This document shows, piece by piece, positions 62,294 to 64,000 of a stretch of 64,000 bases of DNA. The notes below the pieces were generated by a model that saw only the letters and a program-made list of their open reading frames with translations, did not search any database and had not been told where the DNA came from. The DNA is taken from the NCBI GenBank assembly GCA_013398015.1, contig VZRR01002778.1:310001-374000 (forward strand), written 5' to 3'. The position numbers and the translations under genes are program-made. The stretch's first letter is position 1, and each line of letters begins with the position of its first letter. The stretch is from Oreocharis arfaki (taxonomy: Eukaryota; Chordata; Aves; Passeriformes; Paramythiidae).

Positions 62294-64000
62294 GTACGCT
62301 TTAAGTAGCTATGATTTATGATATTCAGTTGCTAAATTCAGATATTGTATATTATGTTGTCATTTTGTAGACTCAGGAATCCAAAGTGATACCAATAACT
62401 TAAGGAGTTCATTTTTTCATACAATTGGAGATTTCGTATCTGGAAGCTTTCATTATCCAAAGGCAAGGAGGAGATGAGGCTGGTTTAGAAGACTGCAGTC
62501 AAATTGGTTGAATTGCTAGTTTTGTTCCAGATAAAATTGAAATCTTCACAGGTAAGGTAAGAAAGCTGAGCAGCAAAGCTGAACAGCAGCTGAGTTCAAG
62601 CAAAAAGCAAAATAAAGGAAACATGGCTATGCGATACTACTGGGATAGTCACAGCACGCATTTCTGAATCAACAGCTGTCACTGATGGGACCCCCTCTGA
62701 GGTAAGTTTGCAGCAGAGTATTTACTTCATCAATATCAATAAGTTTTAGTGATGACTGATGCTGAGAAGACAAAATACATGCAAGCCAGTGCAATAGCAA
62801 AATAAATGGAAATTAAGAAAAATTGTTTTCATGTTATCAAATTAATAAATAATTTCTGACGCATCCTTTTAATAGCATAAATTTACTTTTTCAATATTCA
62901 TATTCCCAGAGATATATTTATGTTTCAGTAATATTTTATCATTTCATAGCATGATAAAAACAATCTAAAAAATAAATACATATCATAAAAACAAGAGGAG
63001 ATAATGCATTTTTAATATTCTGTATAAAAATCCATGTCAACCTAACCTGTTTAGAAGGGTTCTATGAATATTATCTCTATAAATTATGACATATATATAA
63101 ATATATGTAAAGTATTAATTTACCAAAAGAAACAATTATTCCTGCCCATAATTTGTTTCTGGCTGAGACTGCACAATCCTACATCATCCAGTCTCAATTA
63201 TCTCCATAAAGATTAAAAAATGTGAACCTTTGTTTACCATTAAAGATGTTACTAAAATATACTGTGAAAGTTTCCAATAAATGTTACAGTAGCATAGAAG
63301 TCTCTCTAGTTTGGAAAATCTCCTATTTCTATAATCAAAAATCACATTGACCTTTGTGGGGAGTGTGAGCATGAATGATTAGTTCAAATGTAAGAAAATG
63401 TAAGAAATATTATCTCTCCCTCCTTCTTGCTATATTCCAAAACTTCTTCTTTTCCTGCTTCCTAGGTTACAGTCAGTGCTCTGAAAAGAGCTGTTTTGCT
63501 CCTCTGTCCCTGATACGCAACCACATGCTTGGTAGAATTAAAATACATTTTGTTTGCTTTTACCCTGAGAGCAAATGATCAAGTTACTTTCTGCAATTTC
63601 TTGTCATCACCAATGAAATTTATTGCTCCCCAATTTTCATGTGAAACCTTTAAGTTGCACCTGCCATATTTTTATATTTCCTTGAAATTATTGACAATTT
63701 AAACATGGAGTTATCAAGAACAGATTTCAAAAGAAACTCCCTTTCAGATGCTTCACAAAAGCCCTACTTGAAAGAATTACAAAGCTTTCTGTCTTAAATG
63801 TTTATTAAAAAAAGAAAAAAAAAAACAACCATAGTCCAAACTGGATGCTTTGTACAGTAGGAAAACTTGCAACTCAGAGTCTTCCGACTAGCTGTAGAAA
63901 AGACACTGATGATTTGTAAATTTTAAGGCAGAAAGAAACTTTGGGGTTAATTACTACAGGCCTTTTGAAATTTCCTGTCGATTGAACCATTTATTTACAG
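62294..64000. other. AT-rich non-coding stretch
   Basis: The segment 62531-62707 carries AG|GTAAG-type junctions (see findings). The rest is AT-rich with short TA repeats at about 63090-63110 and an A-rich tract at about 63806-63825. No gene is recognised. Confidence 0.4.

Noticed and set aside
1..64000. Search by eye for tRNA, rRNA, well-known microRNA seeds and CRISPR-like regularly spaced repeats
   Set aside because: None recognised. Repeated words are explained by CR1, LTR or simple sequence. A covariance-model scan could still find small RNAs missed here.

Overview
The window looks like about 64 kb of avian (at least sauropsid) nuclear DNA. It is AT-rich and mostly non-coding. The interspersed repeats I can recognise are CR1 LINE fragments, several with the typical avian 3' end and octamer or pentamer tail, and a few LTR remnants of endogenous retroviruses. 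Repeat density is low, no SINE was recognised, and simple repeats are short. These points fit a bird better than a mammal. CR1 also occurs in other reptiles, so species and chromosome are not determined. No bacterial-type operon, rRNA, tRNA or CRISPR array was seen.

Layout. (1) 1-1.8 kb: two short exon-like segments with very good splice sites on the + strand. They are followed by a possible terminal exon with an AATAAA signal, so this may be the 3' end of a gene entering from the left. (2) 1.8-9.9 kb: AT-rich non-coding DNA with one LTR-like block near 3.5-3.8 kb, ending in a 311-bp assembly gap. (3) 10.2-10.8 kb: the 3' end of a CR1 with a long surviving reading frame. (4) 12.3-14.2 kb: two short coding-like patches, one on each strand, that I cannot identify. 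(5) 14.7-18.3 kb: a GC-richer block, a 5' LTR plus leader of an endogenous retrovirus on the - strand, and a CR1 tail. (6) 20.3-20.7 kb: an LTR on the - strand. (7) 20.7-33.6 kb: mainly featureless. (8) 33.7-38.6 kb: two further copies of the 15.7-kb LTR family. One is on the + strand and truncated. The other is on the - strand and has a younger LTR inserted in its leader. (9) 41.2-42.05 kb: two abutting CR1 pieces. (10) 42-58.7 kb: mainly featureless, with one short CR1 end at 50.8 kb and an isolated GC/CpG-rich island at 55.0-55.2 kb. (11) 58.8-59.3 kb: a frameshifted CR1 end. (12) 62-62.7 kb: a small cluster of possible exons and splice motifs.

The reading frames of 60-130 codons scattered across the window are mostly what AT-rich sequence yields by chance. 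I report as candidate exons only those with supporting splice or polyadenylation context, and with low to moderate confidence. I did not find a convincing new biological system. The items most worth checking are the exon set at 1.2-1.8 kb, the CpG-rich island at 55 kb, the nested LTR, and the exon-like cluster near 62 kb.
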